From positions 244,717-308,716 of the forward strand of contig VCJN01002089.1 in the NCBI GenBank assembly GCA_006384855.1: 64,000 nucleotides of DNA, read 5' to 3'. The position numbers were made by a program, and so were the translations under genes. The stretch comes from Tetraselmis striata (taxonomy: Eukaryota; Chlorophyta; Chlorodendrophyceae; Chlorodendrales; Chlorodendraceae). This document shows positions 52,855-63,055 of this stretch, one piece after another. Below the pieces are notes generated by a model. The model was not told the origin of the DNA, searched no databases, and worked only from the letters and a program-made list of their open reading frames with translations. Each line of letters starts with the position of its first letter. Within the stretch, counting starts at the first letter, position 1.

Positions 52855-53079
52855 TGTGAGGATATTTCATATACCCTCACTAACCCTAATCAACAGTAGC
52901 ACACATTAAGGCGCGTAGCGCGCGGAACACTCGTAGCGGCTGGGCCTGCGCCCTGTCGGCCGCCCGGCGCTTGCTGATATAACAGCACGGCGCCCTGCCG
53001 GAACCGTAATCAGAATACATTCACCCTCACAACCTCGGAGTAGCACAGACTCCTGCCACCATAAGAGCATCCCCTCACA
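52855..53079 (+). repeat. E2 right LTR
   Basis: 225 bp starting TGTGAGGATATTTCATA and ending CCTCACA. TCTAT follows at 53080-53084. Sequence differences from the left LTR (about half a dozen or more) indicate the insertion is not very recent. Confidence 0.93.
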
Positions 53080-53084
53080 TCTAT

Positions 53085-53215
53085 CGTGCTTTAAGTGCGA
53101 TGTTTTAGCGGCGAGCATCGTATGCGTGCCGCATTTGTAACGCGTACGCAGGCGAACTCGCGCAGCGGTCGCCAGGCGGAAAAGGAAACCCCAACTAGCG
53201 ACTACCCGTACTACT
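53085..53215. repeat. Direct repeat B, right part
   Basis: Continues copy B of the repeat seen whole at 37890-38215 (GATGTTTTAGCGGCGAGC, CGTGCCGCATTTGTAACG, GGCGGAAAAGGAAACCCC). Confidence 0.85.
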
Positions 53216-53324
53216 GATAGTAAACATGATAAGAATCCTGCACTGCCAGGGCAGCTGCGCGCTGTTCAGGCCTCCGCGCCGCGCCGACAGGCGCGACATA
53301 AATGAGATAATCCTTATGATAATA

Positions 53325-53640
53325 TGTAAGGATTAGTCACTGCTCCACTACACCCGTACGGGTAGCGACAATGGGTTGGCCGGAGATTTTTAAGTTGCCA
53401 TTAGATTTTTATCCGCCTCCTGAGTCCTGTATCTTTTTGGTTACAGGGAGAGCGTCAAGAGAATGCACGGAAAGTACCTGTACGGGTACTGGGGAAGGAA
53501 AAAGCCTACATTTAAGCAGAACCTGAGTCCTGTCGCGCGGGGTCTGACGCACTTGACTCATAGAGGTCTAGGCCTCGAGGCCTGGGAGTGCGACTCGTCT
53601 GACCGCGCATGCGGGCACTCTGGACATATTAATGTAATCA
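53325..53640 (-). repeat. Dispersed repeat R1, uninterrupted copy
   Basis: Reverse complement of 26980-27252 joined to 28722-28752. At the place where the hAT sits in the other copy, this one has GTAGCGAC once (53362-53369). AATCCTTA-type motifs occur at both ends. From 53641 to 53950 no gene is supported. Confidence 0.85.
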
Positions 53641-53957
53641 GCATATGTTAATCCTTATAACGATGGATATATAATCCTCATAACGATGAAGGATTTATTG
53701 AAGCCCTGATGTAAAAAAATATGATAGGCGGATTATTGCTTACGGTAGTCGCTACTATAGCTCTGGTCGGTAGCTATACTTGGGCGGTATCGGCGCCTGC
53801 GCTGCAGAAAGTGGCGTTTCAATGACTTCACTTTTAAATAAAGCTGTATTTTAGCCGCTATTGGACGTTCAGTTTCCGCTAAAAGAACTGCTTTCACCAT
53901 TGCGTTCCTAACGGCGCGCGGCTGCCGCGCCACCGGCGCCGCCCGGCCGCGAGCACC

Positions 53958-53965
53958 ATAAAAGG
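53958..53965 (+). promoter_or_regulatory. Possible TATA box for the TFIIA gene
   Basis: ATAAAAGG within GC-rich flanks, about 400 bp upstream of the ATG at 54363. A long 5' UTR or an upstream noncoding exon would lie between. No other core element was identified. Confidence 0.35.
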
Positions 53966-54362
53966 GCAATAGGGCGCGACGCACGCCGCACCGCCACGAC
54001 CTCCAGCTGACCGCCATCAGCAACAAGATCCCGCGCCCAGCCCACCGCCTAGCTAATTCCGTTTCGCCGGATATGTATGCCGCAGCGCCTGCCGAGGCTG
54101 TATGCTGGCTGGAGTGTGCTGGGACACAGCGACCTGCCAAACGGGTTGCTCCTGGGTTTGAGGCACTGCCCCGGGGCCCTGAGGGCAAAGCTCCCGCGTG
54201 AAGCTGATTCCACGACACCTTTTCGCGCGTCAGCACGTACTGCGCGAACTACTAAAGCACGCCGCCCTGCTCGCCCTGTCTTCGCGGGGCAGCAGCCAGA
54301 GACGATTGCCGCCGCCAGGCGCCGCTGCTCCGAGCTCGCGTGGCCCACCCTCTGGCGCCGCA

Positions 54363-55342
54363 ATGCAGGACGTCGCGTCTGTGTATCGATGGATCGTGGA
54401 CGACGTGATCAGCAAGGCGCGGCCGGAGTTTGTTCACGAGGGAGTGGACGAGTGCGTGCCACTGCCCTGGCCCCCGAGACCCGCCATCACGCCTGTCTGC
54501 TGCCACAAAGTATTACCCAGCGCCTCCACCGCGTTGGCCTTCATCATGAGTTACTGATCCATGGAAATGAATTGTGCAGGGCTACGCTGCATGAGCTGCG
54601 GGAGCTGTGGGAGAAGAAACTGTTCGAGTCAGGCTGCCTGAACCATGAAGAGGACGCCCCAGCAACTACTGCTGCAAGGGAAGGGTAAGGGGCCTGCACC
54701 CTGCCCTGCGCCTGCGCCCTGAGCAATCATGCACTATGAACCCAGGGAGATGATTGGGGCTCGATGAGGGGGCTGATGGTGTGTTCCCTCCCACAGTAGC
54801 ACGCCGGCCAAGCAGGAGGCCGAGGCTGGGGGCGCTGAGGAGGTGGGCGCCAAGCGCCCCCGCGATGAGGGGGACGAGGGTGTTAAGGAGGCCAAGACGC
54901 CTGAGCAGCCGAGCGGGGACGGTGCGGCGCCCACAAAGTCAGAAGGATCTGGTGGCAAGTCCAAGAAAAGCAAGTCTGGGGGCGCAGACGGAGAAGATGG
55001 GGATGATGGTGACTCGGACATCGACAGCGATGACCTTGACATCGGGTGCGCTGGCGTCAAGGGTCCTATATGGGTCATGTCTTTTTAGGCAGCTCGCACT
55101 GCGGTGTGCGCATATGCTTCTGTTGTCCAGATTTTTGTCTTGAACCACCCTGGTAATCCTGGTGTGGCAGGGACACTTCAGAGGATGATGAATTCGAGGA
55201 CCCTAGCAACCTGGTGCTGGCGCAATTTGAGAAGGTGTCCAGGACCAAGGCCAGGTGGAAGTGCCAGCTCAAGGCCGGAATAATGCACATCAATGGCCGC
55301 GACTACATTTTCAACAAGGCTGTCGGGGAGTTTCAGTTCTGA
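54363..55342 (+). CDS. GTF2A1: Transcription factor IIA large (alpha/beta) subunit, 4 exons
   Basis: TFIIA large subunit, which with the small subunit stabilises TBP on the TATA box in Pol II initiation (family knowledge). Exons 54363-54451, 54580-54684, 54797-55045 and 55171-55342 splice in frame to 204 residues. The introns (128, 112 and 125 bp) are GT-AG. The N-terminal helical domain reads VYRWIVDDVISKARPEFV, GVDE, LHELRELWEKKLFESG (residues about 6-52), as in Toa1/GTF2A1. The middle is a short Gly/Lys/Asp-rich linker ending DSDIDSDDLDIG. The C-terminal beta-barrel half has DPSNLVLAQFEKVSRTKARW and GIMHINGRDYIFNKAVGEFQ. It is compact: the linker is about 90 residues, far shorter than the animal protein. 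The ATG has upstream ATGs in its leader. TGTAA at 55429-55433 is the likely poly(A) signal. High confidence. Confidence 0.93.
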
Positions 55343-55428
55343 TACAGAGCAGCAGCTGCCGTGCCTGAATGGTAGAGAGCCCGCCAGGCGCCCTGCCAGC
55401 CCAGCAAGTGCTCCACCGGGGGCGCAGA

Positions 55429-55433
55429 TGTAA
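55429..55433 (+). terminator. TGTAA poly(A) signal for TFIIA
   Basis: TGTAA about 87 bp past the stop, the standard chlorophyte polyadenylation signal. Confidence 0.6.
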
Positions 55434-55627
55434 CCACCGCGCATGATTGCTGCGCGAAGGCATTGTATTTTCATCGTCAAGCCAGGCCCCACTCCTAGGC
55501 ATCCAGGCTAGATCCTAGCGGCCGCCCATGTGTCCACTATCCACGAGGTTCAATGTAGCAAACGACATGAATCCCGGGGTGAACCATTGCGCTTCCTTGG
55601 GCAGCACACCAAGTCCTCCTGTCCTGC

Positions 55628-56436
55628 TCAGATTACTAGGCGAAGGACACCAAGCGCCATAACGCAGACAGAGAGGATGGTGGCCACGCAGTAGCGAATC
55701 TGCAAAGCGAAGGGGCGGCAGGATATTGTCAAATGAAATAGCGCAGACCTGTATGTGTGGATCGGTGTGTGCCTGCATAAACCAGGTGGCGTTTCCCAAT
55801 TTTCATCTGAATGGGTGCAGAAATTTTTTTGGAGGAGGGGGGGGGGGGGGGGGAGGCAGCGGACAATGTCATTCTTTGAAGCCTCCAGCGAAGTTTTCAG
55901 CCCGTTAATCTCCTGCAAATGGCAGCATCTCACATCTGAGCAGGGGTGGCGACCCTAAGTCCAGCCCCACCTCACTACAGCATCGCACCATGCACTGCCG
56001 GCCAGGCACCATACGCGGAGAGGGGGGGGGGGGGGGGGGGACTCACTCGATCAATTCGGACCTCAATGTCGTTACCTTTCTCCCGAAGAGCCGCTAGTTC
56101 GTCTCGGATACGGCTGAAGAGCATGGCAACCTAGCGTTAGAATGGCAAATGCACCAGGCAGGGGTACATGGCTTCCTGGTACACAGGTTGCTCACCCTTT
56201 CTCCAAGTTGAGGTCAAGCCGTTGGCTGGCTGTGAGCTTGTTGATCTCATACCTACAAGTTGAGAGCATGCCCGCATCAGCTATATGAAACACTTTGGGC
56301 GCGGGGAAGGGGGGGGGGGGGGGGGGTACCAGTCAATCGTTGGCTGGGCCACCGTGAAATAACTTGGCTGCATATATGCATCGTTTGAGGGAGTGCAGCG
56401 CCAAACACACCATGCTGTAAGCTGGAAAGCTGGAAC

Positions 56437-56487
<51 letters not shown>

Positions 56488-57383
56488 TTGCATGGAGCGC
56501 CAAACCCCATCCAGCGGGCCGCAGGACACACATGGTAAGGCAACCTACTTGAGCTCCGCCCTAATTTTGTCCGAGTCATTCTGCAGCCGCTCTGTATCTC
56601 GTGTGAGCGACGCGAGGTGCAGCTCCTGCGTCTTGAGCACCTCGGCCTTGAAGCCCGCTATGGTGGCTTCCAGCTTGAGCATCGCCTGACATGGATGTTC
56701 CGCAGTGTCATCAAGCATCTCCTTGCAGCAAATGGATGGAGACATTTGACAGGAGGGTATAAGGGAATTTGACAACATGCCGGGGAGGGTAGGGGGGGGA
56801 GGGGGGGCACCTTGTCGAGATCTGCAGGTGCTGTGGTTTGCTGAGTGATGTCAAAGGTGGTCCGCAGGATTACATCTGCAATCTGGTTGGTCACCTTCCT
56901 TGCCTGGTCCCGTGAAAAGCCAGACTCTTCCAGGTTATCAGCCTGCGAGGGACCCGTGCGCACCAGCCTCAGCCAAACTGCAATTGAGTTGCATTCCGTG
57001 CGTTGAACGTCTGCAGAATCCAGTTGCGCTCATCTACCCAACGGTACATTTCGCACAGTAAGATCCATGATGGTCCGCACCAGCTCCAGCGTGTCGATAG
57101 GCAGCCGTGTCTTGTTGGGGTCCACTGGCGGAGTAGTAAGCGAGCGGCGCTGCTGCACCTGCCCCTCGCAGACAGGTAAGGCAGGCAAGATATGGGTTCC
57201 ACGGCGCTCCCATTCTTGTGTGGACATCGACGTTGCTAGCGTTGCTAGTGTAGCCTGCGGCGGCAGGCAGCGCAGCGCACCCAGAGACGCCAGACCGCGC
57301 CTGGCTATGATCCCCCCACACGGCAAGACTGGTGGTACGTCGCCTAATGGGCACATGCGCGGAAGATGACAACTGTCAGCCAT
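55628..57383 (-). CDS. CCDC90/MCUR1 (Fmp32-like) mitochondrial inner-membrane coiled-coil protein, 7 exons
   Basis: Seven exons splice in phase: 57383-57081, 56942-56811, 56685-56549, 56252-56196, 56113-56047, 55912-55865 and 55699-55628, giving 271 residues and TGA. The family signature is complete. It has IDTLEL then NLEESGFSRDQARKVT (the FDTLxLVxxLExxGFs motif), a coiled coil (LKLEATIAGFKAEVL through NDSDKIRAEL), RLDLNLEKGRIRDEL, EINGLKTSLEASKND, and a C-terminal membrane helix CVATILSVCVMALGVLRLVI. The first 60 residues are Arg/Ala/Leu-rich (IIARRGLASLGALRC), as a mitochondrial presequence would be. Relatives regulate the calcium uniporter in animals and respiratory-complex assembly in yeast; the algal role is not shown. 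Exon 3 could alternatively start earlier, at an AAG acceptor, adding 12 residues. Introns 2, 5 and 6 carry poly-C tracts close behind the donor, and intron 3 a (GT)n repeat. Convergent with TFIIA. Confidence 0.92.
56440..56487. repeat. (GT)n microsatellite in an intron
   Basis: About 23 GT units inside intron 3 of the CCDC90-like gene. A poly-G tract lies at 56310-56326 in the same intron. Confidence 0.95.
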
Positions 57384-58096
57384 GGCTACGGTTGTCTGGA
57401 TCGGTATGCACCGTGTGATGCAATCGAAAAATATTCATCTCAGGTAGCGCGCGAGGGATGCATGCGTGTTTGTGTGAGGAAATTTCTGGTCTGGGCCCGT
57501 CGAGAAGGAGCTCGGTGACATCAGAGATGTCTTATCAAAGCAGCTGCTGGGTGATAGCCCTCACCGAGCAACGCGTGTCGCAGCCCCCGCACGCACAGCG
57601 GCTGGAGCAGTCTCCCCAAGCGAAGTCCGCGTTCCATGATCCTGAGCACTGACGTACTACGCTGTTGCGCGGCTACCCTGCGTGAGAGTGTGTGCTTGAG
57701 TGCGTCTGGAATCGGTTTCGGAGCGGCTATGCTGCTGCCCCTGAAACTGAGATGGAGAGCAGGTGTTTACACGGGTATACCTGTACGAGTAGTACCGTGC
57801 ACCCGAGAGCGTGCACGCTGTCTCATCAGATGGCGCAGACGAACTGTCCCCCCATCCCGTTGCCAAAAACTGCACAGCGCGCGTCCGTCGATCACACTCG
57901 CACGCACGTGCACGCGTCGTGGCCGGGACTCTCAACAGTGGCGCGCAGGCGCGCAGACGAAGTCGGCGGCGGAGCCGGGGCGGCCCCAGTCCCATACAGT
58001 AAGAATCGCGTCTGTATAGTATAATTACATGAGCTAGCAGCAGAAGGCGATTAATCGCGTCTGTATAGGAAGGTGCGAGTAGGATGGCATATATTG
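57384..58096. other. Upstream region of the CCDC90-like gene, no gene seen
   Basis: Should hold the minus-strand promoter. Overlapping open frames in several frames at 57640-58020 lack motifs. A piece near 58023 (ATTACATGAGCTAGCAGCAG) recurs at 18917 and 59813. Confidence 0.4.
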
Positions 58097-59791
58097 GGCC
58101 TGGAAGATTTTATCCGTTGCTGTCTTTTGTGGCGATTTTGCTCGGAAAAACGGGAGGGGGGAGGGGGGGGGGGGGGGGGGGATCTTCCTTTTCCGGAAAA
58201 AAAACTTATAGTCTAATAGTACTTTGAACAGCACTCGTCGATGCCCCCGATGTCGTAGCCTCGTACGCGACAGCGCCGGCGCAGCTAACTCGATACCGGT
58301 ACGGTACAGTAGCGGCTGATGGGGAGACAAACCGCCGGGATGCATCCTCTAAGCTCTGTATATTTATGGGCGGGTTTCAAGAACTAGTCAACTGTCCTAG
58401 TGCGACCCGTTTCAAACGGTTTTTACCGGTACCCTGCGGGCTGCCTTATCGCCCGCGAGCCTTGCGCCGGGCCTGGCTGGGGAGCTACTTAGGACAGCCA
58501 CCAGCATCTCGTCTGCCATCTTCCCACTCGTTGCCTTCCATATATCCGATATCACTCCACCCTATCCCACCACCACCAGCACCCGCCGCTCACACCCGGC
58601 AGCACCACTATGTCCCTCCTGACGTCACTGGCAGCGTGCGTCAGCATTTCCGTTGACGGCAGGACCGCAGTGCGGAACGTATGGATAAAGCTAGGCGCTC
58701 AAGCGTGGGGCGACAAGAACTCTACGGACCTGCTAAATGAGGCAATCGAGGCCCACGCCCCCGACTACCACTCCCTGCTTGCTGACACCGATATCAAGAT
58801 GGTGTGCCTCGCCGGCACCCGGCACACGACCGTGGGCTTTCGCAAGACTGCACAGCGTTCCTGCTAGAGGCAGTCACAGACACCCTAGCGTTCCTTGAGA
58901 CGAGAACGGTTACGATTAAGTTCGATTGCCAGCGCCCCGCTAGCTCTCGGCGAGCACCGCACAACCCGTTCCCGACGATGATGATGGCCAGCGCCGCGCC
59001 GAACCCTGAGTTTTTGTGGCACAGAACTTGTGGCACACTGTGCTGCCCCTGTATGATGAGTACTGCAAGTCCCATGGTGCCAAGCCATATTGGTGAGGGC
59101 GCAGAGGCGCATGGCAGCTGAGCGAGAGGAGGCTTCTCGGAATCGTGCGGCCCGTGCTGACAAGCCGCGCCGGGACAAGGAGCCAGCTAAGCAGCTGGCG
59201 GAGGAGGCAGCCCAGCCTCAGCAGCAGCCAAGGCAGCCTCGCAATGCCGCCAGGTTCAGCAGAGGGAGGAAGCCACGGACTGCCAACCAGCCAGTGACTA
59301 GGAGGCGCAACACACGGCAGTATGCGCAGCTTGCATTAAGATGTGTCCATCATGTGTTGCACGTACAATGAATAGCATGGTAGGCTGTCTCATACAGTCG
59401 GGCGGGTCTGGAGTTGACAATGTAAACAACATTGTCATTTATTACATTCATCTATGTGCCGTGGTCTTCTATGCATCCTCATGCATCTATATTAACGGCA
59501 TGTTTGCTGCCCCAGTCTTGTCTACAGTACTGCACAAAGTACTGTCACAGTCCCCCCTTTTGTCACCTAAAGGTGGGGATGCCCTATACCCATAGAAGTT
59601 CATCTATAACATGTTTTTAGTTGCCCTAGCTGTTCCTACATGCTTACAAGGCAGAAACATAATGTTTCCTTGTTATTTTTTTGATGGCAGTACTTTAGCA
59701 GTATTGAAGAGGAAGGAAGTATTTCTGAAGGGGGAGGGGGGGGACCAAAAAAAGGGGGGCACCAAAGACAACGGATAAAATCTTCCAGGCC
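58097..59791. mobile_element. Inverted-repeat-bounded element with unknown ORFs
   Basis: GGCCTGGAAGATTTTATCCG at 58097 is mirrored by its reverse complement ending at 59791, and similarity extends a little inward (TTGCTGTCTTT against AAAGACAA). Poly-G/purine runs lie just inside both ends. No clear target duplication was found; flanks share only GCATATA-like text. The interior encodes the ORFs at 58610-59370. Class is unknown. Confidence 0.6.
58610..59370 (+). pseudogene. Unknown protein, frameshifted
   Basis: ATG 58610 starts MSLLTSLAACVSISVDGRTA and continues through WIKLGAQAWGDKNSTDLLNE to a stop at 58867. Other frames then carry FLLEAVTDTLAFLETRTVTI (58860-58920), LPLYDEYCKSHGAKPYW (about 59045-59088) and a highly charged C-terminus (AAEREEASRNRAARADKPRR, 59108-59370). 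The pieces look like one protein with two or three frame breaks or unrecognised introns. The basic, Gln-rich tail could bind nucleic acid. No family was assigned; a transposon-encoded protein is likely from the context. Confidence 0.4.
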
Positions 59792-60367
59792 TTGCATATA
59801 AATAATCCTTAGTTACATGAGCTAGCTGCAAAAGGAAACCACCCGAAAAGGCAATAGGAAACGTCCACTACATCAAATATTGCGCGCGGTGGATGAAGGA
59901 GCATCAAAAGAGGGTGCGGAATGAGCACGGGCGGACGCATCAAACTTGGCCGTCTGCACTCCGGCAGAGAGAACGCCGCCCAATGTACCAGTTAATATTA
60001 CTAATAATATGCAGGCGTTAACGCTCCTCAGCAACAAGGCCCACTCAGTGCCCAGCCAGTCATGCAGCTTGCCAATCTCGTCTGGGGGTTGTCGGAGTCC
60101 CTTTGGGTCATTGTGATGTAGGAAGTGTGGCAATGGTCGTGCCGTTGATTTTGCTGAAATTACGGGCAGTAGGTGGAGAAGAAAAAGCCGGTGTCGGGGC
60201 GGGCGGCACGCGTTGATAATAAAACACTTAAAATATACACTCGCGCTACTGCCCACCAAGGATGGGCGCGGGGTTCGGCGCTTGCGCCACCTCCACGGCC
60301 GGGAAGGCACCCCCAACTGCAACAACGGGTCCTTGATTGGTACTAGGGGCTGAAATGACCGGAATGA

Positions 60368-61920
60368 TCAGAAAATCAAGGCAGGGGTCAAGGTTGGCAA
60401 GGTTGAGGGGAAATTGGGCAGGATATTTCGAGCAAGTTCACGGTAGAGTGGGCGGCAAAACATAGCGGGCAAGGCGGGTGTGCGTTGGGCATAGACAGTG
60501 CGCATGTCAACCTTTCTGAGGTTGCAATAGGGATCCCAAGCGCTATGCGAAGAGTCATAGCCTAACCATTGCTCAAGGAACACAAGGATGGGGCCGCGAG
60601 CGTAATGATCGGTATCATGTTCAATACTGTGATCAAGAATATTCTCAACAATGAATTCATCTTGTGGGGGGATAAGTCGAGCAAGGACAACATCCGGGGG
60701 GGGGGCATTAGGCGAATAGCAGCGGCCCAACTAGGAAATATGAAAACACAGGGTGACACTCCATAGTCGGGGGCAAGCGAATGCGGTATGCCTGGGAGGA
60801 TACTTTTAGAACAATCGAAATCGGACCGAGGAATTGCTGGCGGAGTTTGCGAACATGTTGGTTGCGTAATAATAAATAATCGGTGGACAGCCAAATTTTA
60901 TCACCCTCGTTAAATTCTTGAGGCCGGGGGCGACGATTAGCCGAAGCAATTTGGTACGCATCAATTTTAATTCTTTGGATATGATGGCATGGGTATTACG
61001 CATTTATTGGACAATATCGACATGGTCAAAATTGAAATTCAAATTGATTACAAATGCTAGTCTGATGCTGCGGCCACTGGCTCAGACATAGTTGTTCTTG
61101 GGGCATGCTATCTCTAACCATGGTAGGGAACAATAGGTGTAATTACAGCTCAAGCTACCGGCCGTCCTCCTGTGTGTCCTAGCCCCTCCTCCTTCCAACG
61201 GGCTGTAGCTAGGACAGCGGCGCCCCCTTGTTGTCCCTACCTAAGTCATGGCTATCCCATTCTGAGCTCAGCGGGTAATAAGCTTAGACAGCCAAAGCGT
61301 GCCGCCAGCGGCTACTAAGGTGAGATGGGGGAAGGAGGCTGACCGTAATAGCTAATTGTCGCTCAATACTTATCCACCGCTGAGCCGGCTAGTAGAGTTT
61401 GGCGGGGGCTGCGATGCCCTCCTTCGCTGGAGTAGGGATTGTTATATATCTCTGGGGAGAATTGCTGCGGTAATCAGCGATGGGATGTCAAGTGTTTCGG
61501 GCAGTACTTTCCTAATTGCGTGAAAGTAAAGCCCATTGAAAGCACCGGTTGCAAGGCTTAGTAGCGGCCGGTGTTCTTGGGCCTGCTGGTCGGCTTGTCG
61601 CAGCGCCGGATCGAGCGGCCGTTACTGGTGTGAGGTGCCGGATTGGTGAGATGTTTCGTCGTCAGTCTCCCACTTCGACATGGTCATTATAATCCAAGGG
61701 TTGAGATAATAAGGCAGCAGGAACAACGGGGCTCATGCCATACCGAGACTCAAAGGGCGAGCGCTTTATAGCGGAATGGTAATTATTGTTGTAGGCAAAC
61801 TCATCGAGGGACATGTAATTGAGCCAATCGTCATGGTTTTGGTGCACATAAGAGCGTAGAATCTGCTCAATAGTGCTGTGCGTGCGTTCGGTTTGTCCGT
61901 CGGTCTCGGGGGTGAAACAA
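60368..61920 (-). pseudogene. pol: Ty3/gypsy integrase and chromodomain fragment
   Basis: On the minus strand: PETDGQTERTHSTIEQILRS (about 61910-61850, the catalytic Glu region), DDWLNYMSLDEFAYNN and PFESRYGMSP to 61690. After the insertion (61029-61674) it resumes with INAYQIASANRR-type sequence, a GDKIWLSTDYLLLRNQ/GPISIVLKV GPY/F module (about 60750-60920), and a chromodomain at about 60560-60690 (DEFIVENILDHS ... FLEQWLGYDSSHSAWDPYCN). It belongs to a different gypsy lineage from E1 and E2, judged by the text. Protease, reverse transcriptase and LTRs are absent, and frames are broken. Confidence 0.8.
61017..61686. mobile_element. 646-bp insertion with 12-bp target duplication
   Basis: TCGACATGGTCA occurs at 61017-61028 and 61675-61686 and brackets 61029-61674. 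The gypsy integrase sequence matches across the junction when one copy and the insert are skipped. The left end (AAATTGAAATTCAAATTGATTAC ... GGTAGGGAACA) is found again at about 62933-63040. A 12-bp duplication and an AT-rich end suggest a LINE or SINE derivative; no coding motif was seen. Confidence 0.7.
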
Positions 61921-62930
61921 CGAGCAAGGCAGGCTGGTCATATACACATGGACATAGGCGGTTTCCACCCGCACTGTTGACATGGGTCGGCGGCACGAGA
62001 TGGCCGTTGCTGATGCTGCGCCCATGCAGATGATGAGGTTTGACAGCACCACCCCGAGCTGCCCCTTCTCCGTTATCTCGTGTTTTATTTGGACACTGGC
62101 ATGATATTATTAATTTAGCTTTTCCACAGGGTGGGCTTCCTATGTGAAGCGCTCTCACGCCAAGGACACCGCCGTCTGCCCCGACGATCTTGACGATGGC
62201 GATGGCAGAGCAGCCGTAACAACATCAGCCTGTTTATTGAGCATGCATTGCAGCTCATAAGCATGCATGATTAGCGCTCCAAATTTTTCTGAGGGCATGG
62301 CAGCGCAGGCTAATGTCCCGAGGTTTAGTACATCAAGTTGCCATGCAGTGTGTTCACGTAGAATGGCAGGCGCATGGGATATAAATATAGGCGCCGGGTG
62401 GGTCTGGGGTTTCCAACTATAACGGAAAGACGTATGATAGGCTTGCGGCGTCGCATTTCCCTAATGCCATTATAGCCTTCCTCTGCGCTCTCAAGAACAC
62501 CAAACGCGAGGCAGTGCAAGGGTGAACGCGTACACATACATGCCTGGAGGACGCTAAAGACTCGACGGACGAGCGAGGGCTACGAAGCACGTTTCGTGTG
62601 CCAGTGGGGTAAGGAGCGGTTGATAGCAGCCGCATTTCGCTTAGCTGCCGGCGACATGTTCCGGCTCTGCACCAGTCCGGCCCCGTTCTCGCGTCTTTCA
62701 TCGGCTTCGGCGCCCGGACACGGCAGCGCCGTGAAAGCTTTCCTTGACGGCATAACGGCACCGGACGGCCCGGGCAGGAAGCGGGCTGAATGCGCTATCC
62801 CAGGCGGTACCACTCCTCCCCTCCGTCCCGTCCTTGCAGGCCAACTAGTACATCATCTATTTTGTGATGAATTCATCTGAGTCGACGACCCCCCCCCCCC
62901 CCCCCCCCCAAGAGCAGCGCTACTGAAATT
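61921..62930. other. No gene recognised
   Basis: Mixed sequence beyond the gypsy fragment. Short open frames occur on both strands at 62160-62880, none with motifs or convincing splice structure. A poly-C tract lies at 62889-62908. Confidence 0.4.
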
Positions 62931-62932
62931 TA

Positions 62933-63055
62933 AATTTAAATTGATTACAACGTGCTAGCATGCTGCTTTCCACCGCCCAGACGGAATATTTTTAGGGCGT
63001 GCTGTCTCTAACCATAGTAGGGAACACATATAGTGTAATTACAGCTCCAACACGC
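62933..63055. repeat. Second copy of the 646-bp insert end
   Basis: TTTAAATTTAAATTGATTAC, then GTCTCTAACCATAGTAGGGA and GTGTAATTACAGCTCC, match 61035-61150 in the same orientation. Confidence 0.75.

Larger units (their letters stand above)
40520..53079 (+). mobile_element. Ty3/gypsy retrotransposon E2, both LTRs present, nested insertions
   Basis: LTRs at 40520-40744 and 52855-53079 (225 bp each, TGTGAGG...CCTCACA) are bordered by the 5-bp duplication TCTAT (40515-40519, 53080-53084). Behind the left LTR is TGGTGCTTCTACC (primer site, 40747), and before the right LTR is AGAGCGGGGTGGAA (polypurine tract). Coding order is ORF0, gag, small ORF, pol (Dam-like, protease, reverse transcriptase, RNase H, integrase, chromo-like). 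Gag is intact, but pol has several stops, frameshifts, a shortened RNase H and two inserted elements, so the copy is not autonomous. Without the two insertions it would be about 9 kb. Confidence 0.95.

Noticed and set aside
54077..54688. 203-codon open frame over the TFIIA locus
   Set aside because: It has no domain, overlaps the TFIIA exons in another frame and ends inside exon 2. The spliced TFIIA model explains the conserved residues.
56277..56579. His-Thr repeat proteins
   Set aside because: Translation of the (GT)n microsatellite in an intron of the CCDC90-like gene.
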